From Chloroflexi bacterium UBA4733 (GTDB lineage: Bacteria > Chloroflexota > UBA4733): 18,916 nucleotides of DNA. The notes under the pieces were generated by a model. It was not told the origin of the DNA. It worked only from the letters and a program-made list of their open reading frames with translations, and made no database searches. The translations under genes were made by a program, and so were the position numbers. Shown piece after piece: positions 6,956 through 14,305 of this stretch (position 1 is the first letter of the stretch; each line of letters begins with the position of its first letter). The stretch covers positions 1 to 18,916 of the forward strand of contig DHIZ01000026.1 in NCBI GenBank assembly GCA_002404055.1, in the 5' to 3' direction.

Positions 6956-7687
6956 CTACCCGGCGCCGCCGGCGACCTTCCAGACGGCGCCGGTGGCGTA
7001 GGTGCTGGCCTCCGAACAGAGGAAGTTGACAACCTCGGCGATCTCTTCTGGCGCTGCATAGCGGCCGATAGCGACGGGCGGATTGGCGAGAAACTCTTTG
7101 CTGAACCGCGGCACCACCATCTCGGTCAAGGCCCGTCCCGGCTCGACGCAGTTCGCCAGGACCCCTTGCCGAGCGTAGGCATTGGCGATCGCCCGCATGA
7201 GCGCCACCACACCGCCTTTCGACACGCCGTAGGGGGCAAGCGTCGCGGCCCCCCGGCGGGCGCCGGAGGAGATCGTCACGATGCGGCCCCAGCCCTGCTC
7301 CAGCATCGCCGGCAACGCCGTTTGGCAGGTGTGGAATACGCCAGTCAGGTTGACGCCAAGGATGCGGTCCCACTCCTCGACGGTCGTCTCCAGGAACGGC
7401 TTCTCCTTGCCGAGAACTCCGGCGCAGTTGACCAGAATGTCGAGTCGCCCCAAGTCCTTCAGCGTTCGCGCCACCATCGCCTCGACGGACGGGCGGTTGG
7501 CGACATCGGTTGGCAGGAACATCGCTCGACAGCCAAGGGCCTCGACTTCGGCGACCACTGCCGCGCTGTACTCGCCGATGTCGGCGATCACAATGTCCCG
7601 CCCGTCGCGGGCCAGCCGTAAAGCGGTGGCTCGGCCAATGCCCCGCCCGCCGCCCGTCACCACCGCAACGCGGCGCCCTTCCAGCAT
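6956..7687 (-). CDS. Short-chain dehydrogenase/reductase (classical SDR)
   Basis: A 243-residue classical SDR, NAD(P)-dependent. GGGRGIG at residues 12-18 is the cofactor motif, NCAG is at 87-90, and the catalytic set is N113, S140, Y153 and K157 (YGVSK). The FabG-like layout suits reduction of a beta-ketoacyl compound or oxidation of a sugar or polyol. The ATG at 7687 has GGAGG nine bases upstream; a start 14 codons earlier is possible in frame but would overlap the upstream gene. The preceding minus-strand isomerase-like gene ends 4 bases before this start, so the two are tightly coupled and probably act in one pathway. Confidence 0.93.
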   Translation of the reverse strand: MLEGRRVAVVTGGGRGIGRATALRLARDGRDIVIADIGEYSAAVVAEVEALGCRAMFLPTDVANRPSVEAMVARTLKDLGRLDILVNCAGVLGKEKPFLETTVEEWDRILGVNLTGVFHTCQTALPAMLEQGWGRIVTISSGARRGAATLAPYGVSKGGVVALMRAIANAYARQGVLANCVEPGRALTEMVVPRFSKEFLANPPVAIGRYAAPEEIAEVVNFLCSEASTYATGAVWKVAGGAG

Positions 7688-7691
7688 GTCC

Positions 7692-8555
7692 CTACCTCCG
7701 TACCACAATCCCCAGAGCTGCCGCGACACCGTCCAGGAACGCCTTGACCACCGGCAGGTCTGCTTTGGGCGCCCCTTCCACGATCACCGGATAGTCCGGA
7801 TCCAGGGCTTCCATGCGCGCCAAAAAGGTGGAGTAGTCGAGCCAGCCCTGGCCTGCTGGGCGCTCGGTCAAATGCAGCGTCAGACGGTCCTCGACGACCA
7901 GATCTTTCGCATGCGCGCTGACCACGTGCCGTCCCAGGGTGTCGAGCATCCGCTCGACCGCCGGGCCGCTGGTATAGGCAGTGCGCAGCGTCAGCCAGTT
8001 GACCGGGTCGAAATCGGAACGGACGAACGGGGAATCGACGGCGTCCAACACCTGCCGCGTAGTCTCCGCGCTGTCGAGGGTCACGAGTTGATGCCCTTCC
8101 AGGCTCAGGAACACCCCGGCATCTTCTGCTGCTGCTGCGCACTCCCGGAGGCTGCGGATAAGCTGGTCGCGTGCACGCTCGGTCCAGTTGTCGGCGTGGG
8201 GGAACCAGGGGCCGCGTGGGTTCAGCGACCCTGGGCCGGTGTCGATGCCCCGCGCGCCGAGCCAGCCGGCCACGCGTAACGCCTGCTGGAGCGTGCGCAC
8301 CGCCTGCCTGCGCTGGGCCTCCTCGGGATGAATCAGACACTGCCAGTAACCGGTGGCCTGGTACATGCGCAGGCCGGCATCGTTGAGGACCTGGCGACAG
8401 CGACCACACTGCTCCGCCGTGGTCGTGAAGGGATCGTTCGCCCGGAAGCGGGTAAAGACGCCGCTAAATCCGAGCTCCTGCACCCGCCCCGCGACTGCCG
8501 GCGTCAGGTCATCCATATTCGCCGGTAAGAGATCACCGGAAACACCAAATCGCAT
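7692..8555 (-). CDS. Sugar phosphate isomerase/epimerase-like TIM barrel
   Basis: A 287-residue protein of the xylose-isomerase-like TIM-barrel superfamily, distinct from the paralogue at 1220-2032. Here the full set of expected metal-binding positions is visible: E153 in SLEGHQ, D181 or D183 in RSDFDP, H215 in SAHAKD and E260 in IVEGAP. That supports an active divalent-metal isomerase or epimerase of a sugar, cyclitol or related ketose. The ATG at 8555 is preceded by GGAGAGGG about six bases away; frames further upstream add Cys/Trp-rich residues foreign to the family. It leads a probable two-gene operon with the downstream SDR. Two GC-rich hairpins lie just upstream (8586-8649). Substrate cannot be named. 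Confidence 0.9.
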   Translation of the reverse strand: MRFGVSGDLLPANMDDLTPAVAGRVQELGFSGVFTRFRANDPFTTTAEQCGRCRQVLNDAGLRMYQATGYWQCLIHPEEAQRRQAVRTLQQALRVAGWLGARGIDTGPGSLNPRGPWFPHADNWTERARDQLIRSLRECAAAAEDAGVFLSLEGHQLVTLDSAETTRQVLDAVDSPFVRSDFDPVNWLTLRTAYTSGPAVERMLDTLGRHVVSAHAKDLVVEDRLTLHLTERPAGQGWLDYSTFLARMEALDPDYPVIVEGAPKADLPVVKAFLDGVAAALGIVVRR

Positions 8556-8585
8556 GCAATACCCTCTCCAACAATACCAGCGGCA

Positions 8586-8649
8586 GCTGCCACGCCCAAC
8601 GTGGGCAGCCGAAATCTCCGCTGGGGATGTCGCCCCCGCCGGAGCGGAG
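8586..8649. promoter_or_regulatory. Two adjacent GC-rich inverted repeats upstream of the isomerase gene
   Basis: GCTGCC at 8586-8591 pairs with GGCAGC at 8604-8609, extended inward by ACG/CGT with one bulged base. CTCCGCT at 8616-8622 pairs with AGCGGAG at 8643-8649, extended inward by GGGG/CCCC. They lie 31 to 94 bases upstream of the minus-strand ATG, within the likely leader. They might attenuate or protect the transcript; hairpins of this size also arise by chance in GC-rich DNA. Confidence 0.25.
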
Positions 8650-8658
8650 GCAGGTACC

Positions 8659-8757
8659 ATTGTACACATCCTCTGCTGCCAGGCTGTCGTTGCTGGTATG
8701 AAAGCCCGACGCTATGGTCGGATCGTCAATGTAGCGTCCATACGCCCAGTGGCTTAG
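8659..8757 (+). pseudogene. Remnant of a short-chain dehydrogenase (central segment only)
   Basis: Read on the plus strand this stretch gives CCQAVVAGMKARRYG followed directly by RIVNVASIRPVA and a stop. In classical SDRs this is the helix and strand ending at the catalytic serine (compare the FHTCQTALPAMLEQGWG and RIVTISS segments of the neighbouring intact SDR). Neither the cofactor motif nor the Y-x3-K is present, and upstream sequence is unrelated. It is therefore a roughly 30-codon relic of a gene once oriented opposite to the intact SDR. It is a better match to a generic SDR than to the local one, so a local duplication is not implied. Confidence 0.6.
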
Positions 8758-8796
8758 GATCAATACGGTTTAGAGGAGGCCTGGCGCGAAGCCGCG

Positions 8797-9267
8797 TTAG
8801 TCCACTTCGAGAATCATCTCAATCTCGACCGGGATATTGCCGGGAAGGCCGACCATGCCGACGGCCGAGCGGGCGTGTCGGCCAGACTCTCCGAAGAGCT
8901 GGACAAGCAGTTCGGAGCAACCGTTGATGACCTGCGGCTGCTCGGCGAAGCCTGCGACGCAGTTCACCATGCCCAGCAGTTTCACGACGCGCCGGACGTG
9001 AGACAGTTCGCCCACAGCCGTTTTCGTCGCCGCCAGGAGGTTGACGGTGCAGTCACGCGCTGCCGCAGAGCCTTGCGCGGTGCTGTAGTCGCTACCGACC
9101 TGCCCGTTCCAATTGCGGCCCTCCGAGTTGGGGTTCGGGCCCGCGCCGGAGAGGAACAGCAAGTTCCCGGTCCGCACCCAGGGAACAAGCGGACGATCAC
9201 CGATCTCCACCGTCCGCAGGGCGACGCCGAGCTGACGCAGCGTTTCCTCCGGTGTAACCATCGCCAT
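8797..9267 (-). CDS. RidA/YjgF/UK114 family protein
   Basis: A 156-residue RidA-superfamily protein; family members are trimeric enamine/imine deaminases or related hydrolases that clear reactive intermediates. The family core is visible in NLLFLSGAGPNP (about residues 35-46) and the C-terminal signature ARSAVGMVGLPGNIPVEIEMI, where R133 corresponds to the substrate-carboxylate-binding arginine of RidA and E148 or E150 lies at the catalytic-glutamate strand. It is somewhat longer than the 125-130 residues of canonical RidA, with an N-terminal extension typical of the YjgF-like paralogue subgroup, so deaminase activity should not be assumed. The ATG at 9267 has GGAGG six bases upstream. It is divergent from the D-threonine-aldolase remnant, suggesting an amino-acid or PLP-intermediate role that has since been partly lost. 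Confidence 0.92.
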   Translation of the reverse strand: MAMVTPEETLRQLGVALRTVEIGDRPLVPWVRTGNLLFLSGAGPNPNSEGRNWNGQVGSDYSTAQGSAAARDCTVNLLAATKTAVGELSHVRRVVKLLGMVNCVAGFAEQPQVINGCSELLVQLFGESGRHARSAVGMVGLPGNIPVEIEMILEVD

Positions 9268-9328
9268 GTGTCGCCTCCTTCACCATGGACATCCTGCCGT
9301 GCGGACACCTGTGGCCGCAGGCGTTGAA

Positions 9329-9338
9329 AGTATATACT
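9329..9338. promoter_or_regulatory. AT-rich palindrome between divergent genes, candidate shared -10 region
   Basis: AGTATATACT is a perfect 10-bp palindrome in an otherwise GC-rich 108-base divergent spacer. Each strand reads TATACT, so it could serve as overlapping -10 elements for RidA (minus) and for the remnant reading plus. -35 matches are poor in both directions, so the assignment is tentative. Confidence 0.3.
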
Positions 9339-9375
9339 GCGCGTACCGTAAGGCGAAACGGCGAAGGAGAACCGG

Positions 9376-9501
9376 ATGCACATCAGCGAACTCGACACGC
9401 CCGTGATGCTCGTCGATCTCACGGTGTTGGAAGCCAATATCCGCCGCCTGCAAGCAGAACTCACGGCGGCGGGCGTCAACGGTCGCCCACATATCCAGAG
9501 G
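9376..9501 (+). pseudogene. 5' fragment of a D-threonine aldolase / alanine-racemase-fold gene
   Basis: The first 41 or so codons (starting MHISELDTPVMLVDLTVLE and ending with GRPHI) match the N-terminus of DSD1-type PLP enzymes such as D-threonine aldolase and D-serine dehydratase, which begin with a TPxLLVDLxxLexNI segment and continue to RPHIKTHK, where a lysine binds PLP. Here the sequence turns after PHI into QRWRRQWP, Arg/Trp-rich and unlike any such enzyme, and stops at 9717 inside the opposing amidohydrolase gene. The ATG at 9376 keeps a good GAAGGAG ribosome-binding site, so a short non-functional peptide may still be made. The full gene would be about 360-380 codons. Confidence 0.75.
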
Positions 9502-9618
9502 TGGCGTCGCCAGTGGCCCCTGTGCCGGCGAGGTCGATGCCGGAGAACCGGATACCACCCAACGCGACCGATCGGCGCAGGGGGCTGCGGCGCGCACCGC
9601 TGCGGCTGTTCGGCAGCA
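9502..9618. other. Unassigned spacer between aldolase remnant and amidohydrolase
   Basis: About 117 bases in which the aldolase similarity has ended and the converging amidohydrolase gene has not begun. None of the six frames gives a product I recognise. It may be a scrambled junction left by the deletion that removed the rest of the aldolase gene. Confidence 0.5.
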
Positions 9619-10449
9619 TCAGGCGGTGAAATCGAAGAGCGTCTGAGGAACTGTCCCCAGGATCTTGCCGCGGTCCGCTTCAGTCAGACACGGCAGGTCA
9701 TTCTGGACGTAGCGTAAGGCCTGCGCCAGCGGCACCAGACGTGCGCCGTTTGGATAGCCGGTTCCCCACACCATGCGATCCGCCCCGAAGGCGTCCTTCA
9801 GTGCCGCAACAAAGGGGAAGGTATCCGGCCAGGGATAGGACTGTTTGGAGGCGATCTGATAGTCGCCGATTTTCACCCAGATGAGGGGGTGACGAGCCAA
9901 CCGGAGCACCGGCGCAAAGCTGGGATAAGGAGGCGCTTCGGTCACGTCGGGTTTGCCCAGGTGATCGACGATGACGCGCACCTGCGGATGGCGGGCGACC
10001 ATGCGATCTAGCGCCGGCGCATGCTTTGGCCATATGTGGAACTGGAGGATAGCTTCGGTTTCGGCGGCTGCATCCCAGAGGGGATCGTTCGCAGCGCTGT
10101 CGATCCAGGACGGTTCGTCGGGGTAATAGAGCGGATGGAAACGCACGCCGGAGAGACCACGACCGATCCAATAGCGCAGGTCATCGGCGTTGGAGGCACT
10201 GAGCGGGTCCACCAGGCCAATTGCCTTTAAGCGACCGGGATAGCGCTGGACGCATTCGACCATGTAGGTGTTATCCCATCCGAAGGCGCTAGATTGAACG
10301 AGCACGCAGTGGTTGATGCGATAGGTGGCCATATCCTCCAGTAGCCACTCAACGGGAGCAGCAGCCTTCGGTGGATGTACCATTGCGCCAGGGGCCGGTT
10401 GGTGCTGCGCATCCAAAGCCCAGACGTGAACGTGCGTATCAATGATCAT
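9619..10449 (-). CDS. Amidohydrolase-2 family TIM-barrel hydrolase or decarboxylase/lactonase-like
   Basis: A 276-residue metal-dependent hydrolase-fold protein. It opens with IIDTHVHVW, the HxH metal motif (H6, H8), and has further candidate ligands H138 (QFHIWPKH) and H163 (VDHLGKPD). Relatives include 2-pyrone-4,6-dicarboxylate lactonase, sugar lactonases and ACMSD-like decarboxylases, so a lactone from sugar-acid or aromatic breakdown is a reasonable substrate guess. Where the family usually has GTD or GSD followed by P, supplying a catalytic or metal-binding Asp, this protein reads WGTGYP with Gly231. The start is ATG at 10449 with TTGGAGG about 11 bases upstream; an in-frame TTG at 10467 is less likely. 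It stands alone on the minus strand, divergent from the next gene. Confidence 0.87.
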   Translation of the reverse strand: MIIDTHVHVWALDAQHQPAPGAMVHPPKAAAPVEWLLEDMATYRINHCVLVQSSAFGWDNTYMVECVQRYPGRLKAIGLVDPLSASNADDLRYWIGRGLSGVRFHPLYYPDEPSWIDSAANDPLWDAAAETEAILQFHIWPKHAPALDRMVARHPQVRVIVDHLGKPDVTEAPPYPSFAPVLRLARHPLIWVKIGDYQIASKQSYPWPDTFPFVAALKDAFGADRMVWGTGYPNGARLVPLAQALRYVQNDLPCLTEADRGKILGTVPQTLFDFTA

Positions 10450-10669
10450 GCCTGATGATTCCTCCAAGGAGAAGACCGGGCGAAAGCCGGCGGTTTCTGG
10501 CCCGGGGACTTCTCGCCGACCACATACTATACTGCAGCGGCAGCGGCAATAGGCAGGTAGACCACACCACGCATCGCGATCGCGTCCCTCTATCTGGATC
10601 AGCGCCCAGCCAACGACATCGGCGAGGGCTTAGCCGCCAAACATCGATCGGTGAAAAAGAGGAGGGATG

Positions 10670-12079
10670 ATGGCCGCCGAAACGACGCTCAATCTCTGGA
10701 TGGATGTGATGCGCCACCTCGAACCGGTGATCGCGGATCACGAGCGGCTGTTCGACGCCTGGGCAGCCGGCGGCGTTGACGGGCTGGTGATCGGACCGAT
10801 GGCGTTCGAGGAGAACGTGGCGACCTTCGACCCTGACGCGCGGATCTACCGGCGCCTCGGGCTCGAGCCGCCGGAGCCGCCATCCCAGTCCCTGCCGGAG
10901 AAGCGCGCGCTCCTCGATCGCGCCCTGCAAGCGGCGAAAGACCGTGGCTGGAAGGTCTGGATTTTTCAGCCGGGCAGCGGCGCTCCGCCGGTTCCGGGCG
11001 CGCACGGATCGATCATCGTCGATGATCGCGCTCGCGCGGCGTACTGCGCCCGGATCGTCGACACGATGAGCCACTACCCGATGGTCGACGGCGCCGTCCT
11101 CGACGGCCCGGAGTGGGGATACGAGATCAGCCCGGAGCACATGGTCGGTCCTGCCGGCCCCCGGTCCTACCTCTTCAGCGACCTGCCGGAGTTAGCCGCG
11201 CCTGCCTGTGCGACGCTGGGCTACGACTATCCGGCGTTGGTGCAGGTGAAAGATCGACTGTACGCGCGCTTGCACTCTCTGAGTGATCGAGAGGTGCGGC
11301 TGCACGGCGGTCGGGATGGCGGCCTCTTGGGCGCCTTCGGACTGCTGGGGGGCGATCCCGATCTCGCGCGGTGGATCGCCTTCCGGATGGACGCGCTCAC
11401 CCACTGCTACGCCGCGGTCCGCGCGACCGTCGAGGCGAACAGTGCGCGAAAGTTTCTGCTGGCCGCCGGCCCGCGATCGGCCGCTTTCGCCCCGCTGTGT
11501 GGGTACGATCTCGGGCGGCTTGCCGCGATCCTTGACGTGCTCCTGCCCAAGCACTACGTCTGGCACCGCGGCTTCGACGGGATGTACGGCACAGTCGCCC
11601 GTTACGTGGCGACGCTGACGCGGTGGAACCCGGGTTTGAGCGAGGTGGCGGCGCTGGATGTCGTCGGCGCCCTGTTTGGTCTTGACCTGCCCGGCGTCAC
11701 CTCCCTGGCGGATTTCGATGAAGGTTTCCCGCAAGAGTTCTTCGACCGCGTCGTGACCCGGGAGAGCGCGCGGGTGCTGGCCGCGACCGACGACCCGGAC
11801 CGGGTCGTGCCCTGGGTTGACGCGGGCCGGCGGCCGCACGAGGGAGACCCGGTGAGCGCAGGAGACCTGGGACGGCTGCTGGACGCGACGGCTCGGGCCG
11901 GCCTGCGCCGCTTCATCTACCATCACCACGGCAACCTGACACCGGGCGAATGGGCGGTGATCAGCCGCCGCTGTGGGACGCCGTGGCAGACGATGGCGCA
12001 GCCGCCGTTGCACCCGAATCTGGCCAGGAACTCCCAGGCGATGACCGGTTACTACCCGCCCGACCTCCCGGCGCTCTAA
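10670..12079 (+). CDS. Uncharacterised 469-residue protein, possibly a TIM-barrel glycoside-hydrolase-like fold
   Basis: A complete, well-formed gene with GGAGGG directly before overlapping ATGs at 10667 and 10670; I prefer the second for spacing. I do not recognise the family. Strand-like segments VDGLVIGPM (about 36-44), WKVWIFQPG (about 93-101), VDGAVLDGPEWGYE (about 139-152) and VLLPKHYVWHRGFDGMYG (about 288-305) recur at intervals compatible with a beta/alpha barrel, and acids in LDGPEWGYE lie at the end of a putative strand, as in glycoside hydrolases. A HHHG cluster occurs near the C-terminus (RRFIYHHHGNLTP). There is no signal peptide or membrane segment, so it is probably cytoplasmic. 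The neighbourhood of binding proteins and sugar enzymes supports a carbohydrate role, but that is inference. Confidence 0.85.
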   Translation: MAAETTLNLWMDVMRHLEPVIADHERLFDAWAAGGVDGLVIGPMAFEENVATFDPDARIYRRLGLEPPEPPSQSLPEKRALLDRALQAAKDRGWKVWIFQPGSGAPPVPGAHGSIIVDDRARAAYCARIVDTMSHYPMVDGAVLDGPEWGYEISPEHMVGPAGPRSYLFSDLPELAAPACATLGYDYPALVQVKDRLYARLHSLSDREVRLHGGRDGGLLGAFGLLGGDPDLARWIAFRMDALTHCYAAVRATVEANSARKFLLAAGPRSAAFAPLCGYDLGRLAAILDVLLPKHYVWHRGFDGMYGTVARYVATLTRWNPGLSEVAALDVVGALFGLDLPGVTSLADFDEGFPQEFFDRVVTRESARVLAATDDPDRVVPWVDAGRRPHEGDPVSAGDLGRLLDATARAGLRRFIYHHHGNLTPGEWAVISRRCGTPWQTMAQPPLHPNLARNSQAMTGYYPPDLPAL

Positions 12080-12467
12080 CCCGAGGAGGGCAAAACGTCG
12101 CTGGGCGCCTTATGACTATTTTTCGACAGACTTGCCAGACCGCCATCGCGTCAGCTCACGTCACGCCGAAGCGACCGGTTCCGCTGCGACCGCGGAAATG
12201 GCGGGCAGGCGCGTGACGAGGTCGAGCCAGGAGTGTACCGCAAGGTCGTGCGTCGCCGACGGCCTACGACGCGTAACGCCGCGTCACAACCATCGAGCGC
12301 CGTCCCCCCGTCCCCTTTGACAATGCGTCATCCTTCCTGTATAGTACTATGGAGGAAGTACGCTTCCTGTCCCTATCCCCGTCATCGTCGCTGTGCAGCT
12401 GGTCTGCGCGGCATTAAGCCGGGACCAGAGCGGACCCGGAAGGAGTTAGGAACGGGAGTTGCACTGC
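12080..12467. other. Intergenic leader of the solute-binding protein gene
   Basis: Nearly 390 bases without a credible gene. Short open frames exist but have no family resemblance or start signals. The only clear content is the strong promoter at 12317-12345 and the ribosome-binding region at 12440-12458. No T-run terminator hairpin is evident after the preceding gene. Confidence 0.6.
12317..12345 (+). promoter_or_regulatory. Strong sigma-70-type promoter for the solute-binding protein gene
   Basis: TTGACA at 12317-12322 is a perfect -35 box and TATAGT at 12340-12345 a near-perfect -10, with an optimal 17-base spacer. The -10 overlaps a 10-bp palindrome, ATAGTACTAT (12341-12350), that could be an operator half. 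Predicted transcription starts near 12352, leaving a leader of about 115 bases before the ATG at 12468. Confidence 0.75.
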
Positions 12468-13970
12468 ATGCCACGCCTTTTGTCCCGACGGCAGACCCTC
12501 AGCCTCGGTCTTGGCCTCGGCATTGGTCTTCCCTTGCTGACCGCCTGTGGCGCCGGCGCCAGCGTCACGACGCAGGCGAGCGCGCCAGCTCCAACCACGG
12601 CCAGCGCGGCCGCCCCGACCACGACCAATCAAAGCGCAGCGAGCCGGATTGCCACCAGCCAAGCAACGTCGCAGCAGGCCTCTGCCAGCGCTGCTCCGAG
12701 TAGCGCCGCTCCATCGGTGGCCGCGGCCAAGACGCAACTGACCTTCATGCGCTTCCCTGGATCCGGCTGGGAGCAAGACGTGAAGTTCGTGGATGACTTT
12801 AACAAGGCCAACCCAAACATTGTGGTCCAGCCGCAGGACGTTCCCTATGGCGACATGTTCCAGAAGTGCCTCACCTTGGCGGCAGGCGGCACGCTGGCGG
12901 ACGTCTTTTCCGGCCACAATAAGTGGATGCCCTCGCTGGCCTTCAAGGGCGTGACCTATCAGATTGATTCTCTGGTCAACCAGCAGCGCCAGCAGATCCA
13001 GTTCGACGACTTCTTCCCTTCAGTCATCGCCGATGCCCGGGGCATCGGCACCGATGGCAAGCTTTTCTGGCTCCCGACCGTTGTACACCCCGGCGGCAAC
13101 GCCATCGTGATCTTTAACCTGGACCTGCTGAAGAAGGTCGGGGTCGAGCCGCCGACGAGTTCCGACTGGACGCTCACCCAGCTCGATGAAATTGCCCGGA
13201 AGGCCGCGAACCCCTCCCAAGGGATCTGGGGCTACCAGATGGCCGGACCGGGTAGCCCACTGTACGTCCAGCAGTTCACGCGATCCTGGGGCCTCGACCC
13301 CAACAAGGGGTCGGAAGATGCCTGGCTTCTCTCGGCGGACGGCAAGAAGGAGCAACTGACCTCGCCCCCGGTACAGGACGCGCTGGATTGGTACTGGAAG
13401 CTGGTCCGCGACGGCTTCGTGCCCAAGTCGGACTCGCCGCCAGCCCCGAAGGGCTTCGATTACTTCACCGCCGGGCAGATGATCGCTATCTCCGGGGAGA
13501 TCGGCCGGCCCCAGGCCTACCACACCATCATCAAGGATAAGTTCGCGACCAAGGTGGTGCTCTGGCCGAAGGGACCGCACGGCTACCGCGGCTCCTGCCT
13601 TTCGTACAACACGCAGGCGATGTGGGCGCAAACGAAGCATGCCGACGAGGCATTCAGGCTCCTCAACCAGCTCACAGGGCCCGAGATCGGCTTCTGGGCC
13701 GGCTACGAAGGCTACGCCAATCCCTTTGCTCGCCATTCGGTCTGGTTCAACCCGAAGCTCTGGGAGAAGTACCCGATCGATAAGGAAGGGGCAAACTGGT
13801 TCGCGTCGGGCATCGATCCCTTCCCGCAACCCTGGAACCTGCACTTCCAGGAGTGGCTGGACGCCTGGCCAAAGCTGACGGCAGACTACTTCAACGCCAA
13901 AGAGAACTACAACGCCATGTCCTCGAAGACGCAGCCGGTCTGCCAGGCGATCCTCGACGAGCCGAGGTAG
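12468..13970 (+). CDS. ABC-transporter solute-binding lipoprotein (sugar-binding family 1), Tat-type leader
   Basis: A 500-residue extracellular binding protein that would capture a sugar or oligosaccharide and deliver it to an ABC permease. The leader has a twin-arginine SRRQTLSLG (R7, R8), a hydrophobic Gly/Leu stretch and a lipobox LTAC with Cys27 as lipid anchor, so it is probably exported folded via Tat and tethered outside the membrane. An Ala/Ser/Thr-rich linker (about 28-88) precedes the binding domain, which begins TQLTFMRFPGSGWEQDVKFVDDFNKANPNI, the usual first strand and helix of family 1 binding proteins. I chose ATG 12468 with GGGAG nine bases upstream; a TTG three codons earlier is also in frame. 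A near-consensus promoter serves it. No permease or ATPase follows, only a broken second binding-protein gene. Confidence 0.92.
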   Translation: MPRLLSRRQTLSLGLGLGIGLPLLTACGAGASVTTQASAPAPTTASAAAPTTTNQSAASRIATSQATSQQASASAAPSSAAPSVAAAKTQLTFMRFPGSGWEQDVKFVDDFNKANPNIVVQPQDVPYGDMFQKCLTLAAGGTLADVFSGHNKWMPSLAFKGVTYQIDSLVNQQRQQIQFDDFFPSVIADARGIGTDGKLFWLPTVVHPGGNAIVIFNLDLLKKVGVEPPTSSDWTLTQLDEIARKAANPSQGIWGYQMAGPGSPLYVQQFTRSWGLDPNKGSEDAWLLSADGKKEQLTSPPVQDALDWYWKLVRDGFVPKSDSPPAPKGFDYFTAGQMIAISGEIGRPQAYHTIIKDKFATKVVLWPKGPHGYRGSCLSYNTQAMWAQTKHADEAFRLLNQLTGPEIGFWAGYEGYANPFARHSVWFNPKLWEKYPIDKEGANWFASGIDPFPQPWNLHFQEWLDAWPKLTADYFNAKENYNAMSSKTQPVCQAILDEPR

Positions 13971-13985
13971 CACACAGGCGACGAC

Positions 13986-14288
13986 CGTACCCGATGCCAC
14001 ATGCCTGACGCGTCGCCAGTTTCTCTCCACGCTGTCCCTGACGGGTGGCGGAGCAGTTCTGCTGGCAGCCTGCGGCGCGGCCGCGATGGCGACCACTGCC
14101 TCCACGGTGACGGCGACGGTGAGGGGAAGGCAACGGCCTATGCCTACTGGCCCACTCCGGGGTCGGCCGACGTCTCCGCAGCGCTTGGGAAGCCCTGGAG
14201 CGATATGCTTACCGGCAAAGCCGATCCCAAGACGACCCTCACCCAACTCAAGCAGGCGGCGCAGACGGTGATGGACAAATACAAGTAG
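13986..14288 (+). pseudogene. Decayed solute-binding lipoprotein gene: leader and C-terminus kept, middle lost
   Basis: From about 13999 one frame encodes LTRRQFLSTLSLTGGGAVLL and then AACG, a complete Tat-type lipoprotein leader with lipobox, followed by an Ala/Thr-rich linker. In another frame, from about 14130 to the stop at 14288, the sequence reads AYAYWPTPGSADVSAALGKPW and ends with LKQAAQTVMDKYK, a typical C-terminal tail of a family 1 binding protein. Only about 100 codons remain of an expected 430-500; the whole ligand-binding body is missing, and leader and tail are out of frame. The leader has no in-frame start codon: the ATG at 14001 is one base out of register with it. It follows the intact binding-protein gene by some 15-30 bases and was probably a paralogue in tandem. 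Confidence 0.82.
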
Positions 14289-14305
14289 GCCAGGAGGAGG
14301 AGACC

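Noticed and set aside
10525..10533. ATACTATACT stretch as a promoter between the amidohydrolase and the 469-residue protein
   Set aside because: A TATACT box is present at 10528-10533, but no -35 with acceptable spacing was found in either direction.
13020..14246. 408-codon minus-strand open frame over the binding-protein genes
   Set aside because: Antisense to an evident lipoprotein gene, low-complexity Arg/Gly/Val composition, no recognisable domain.
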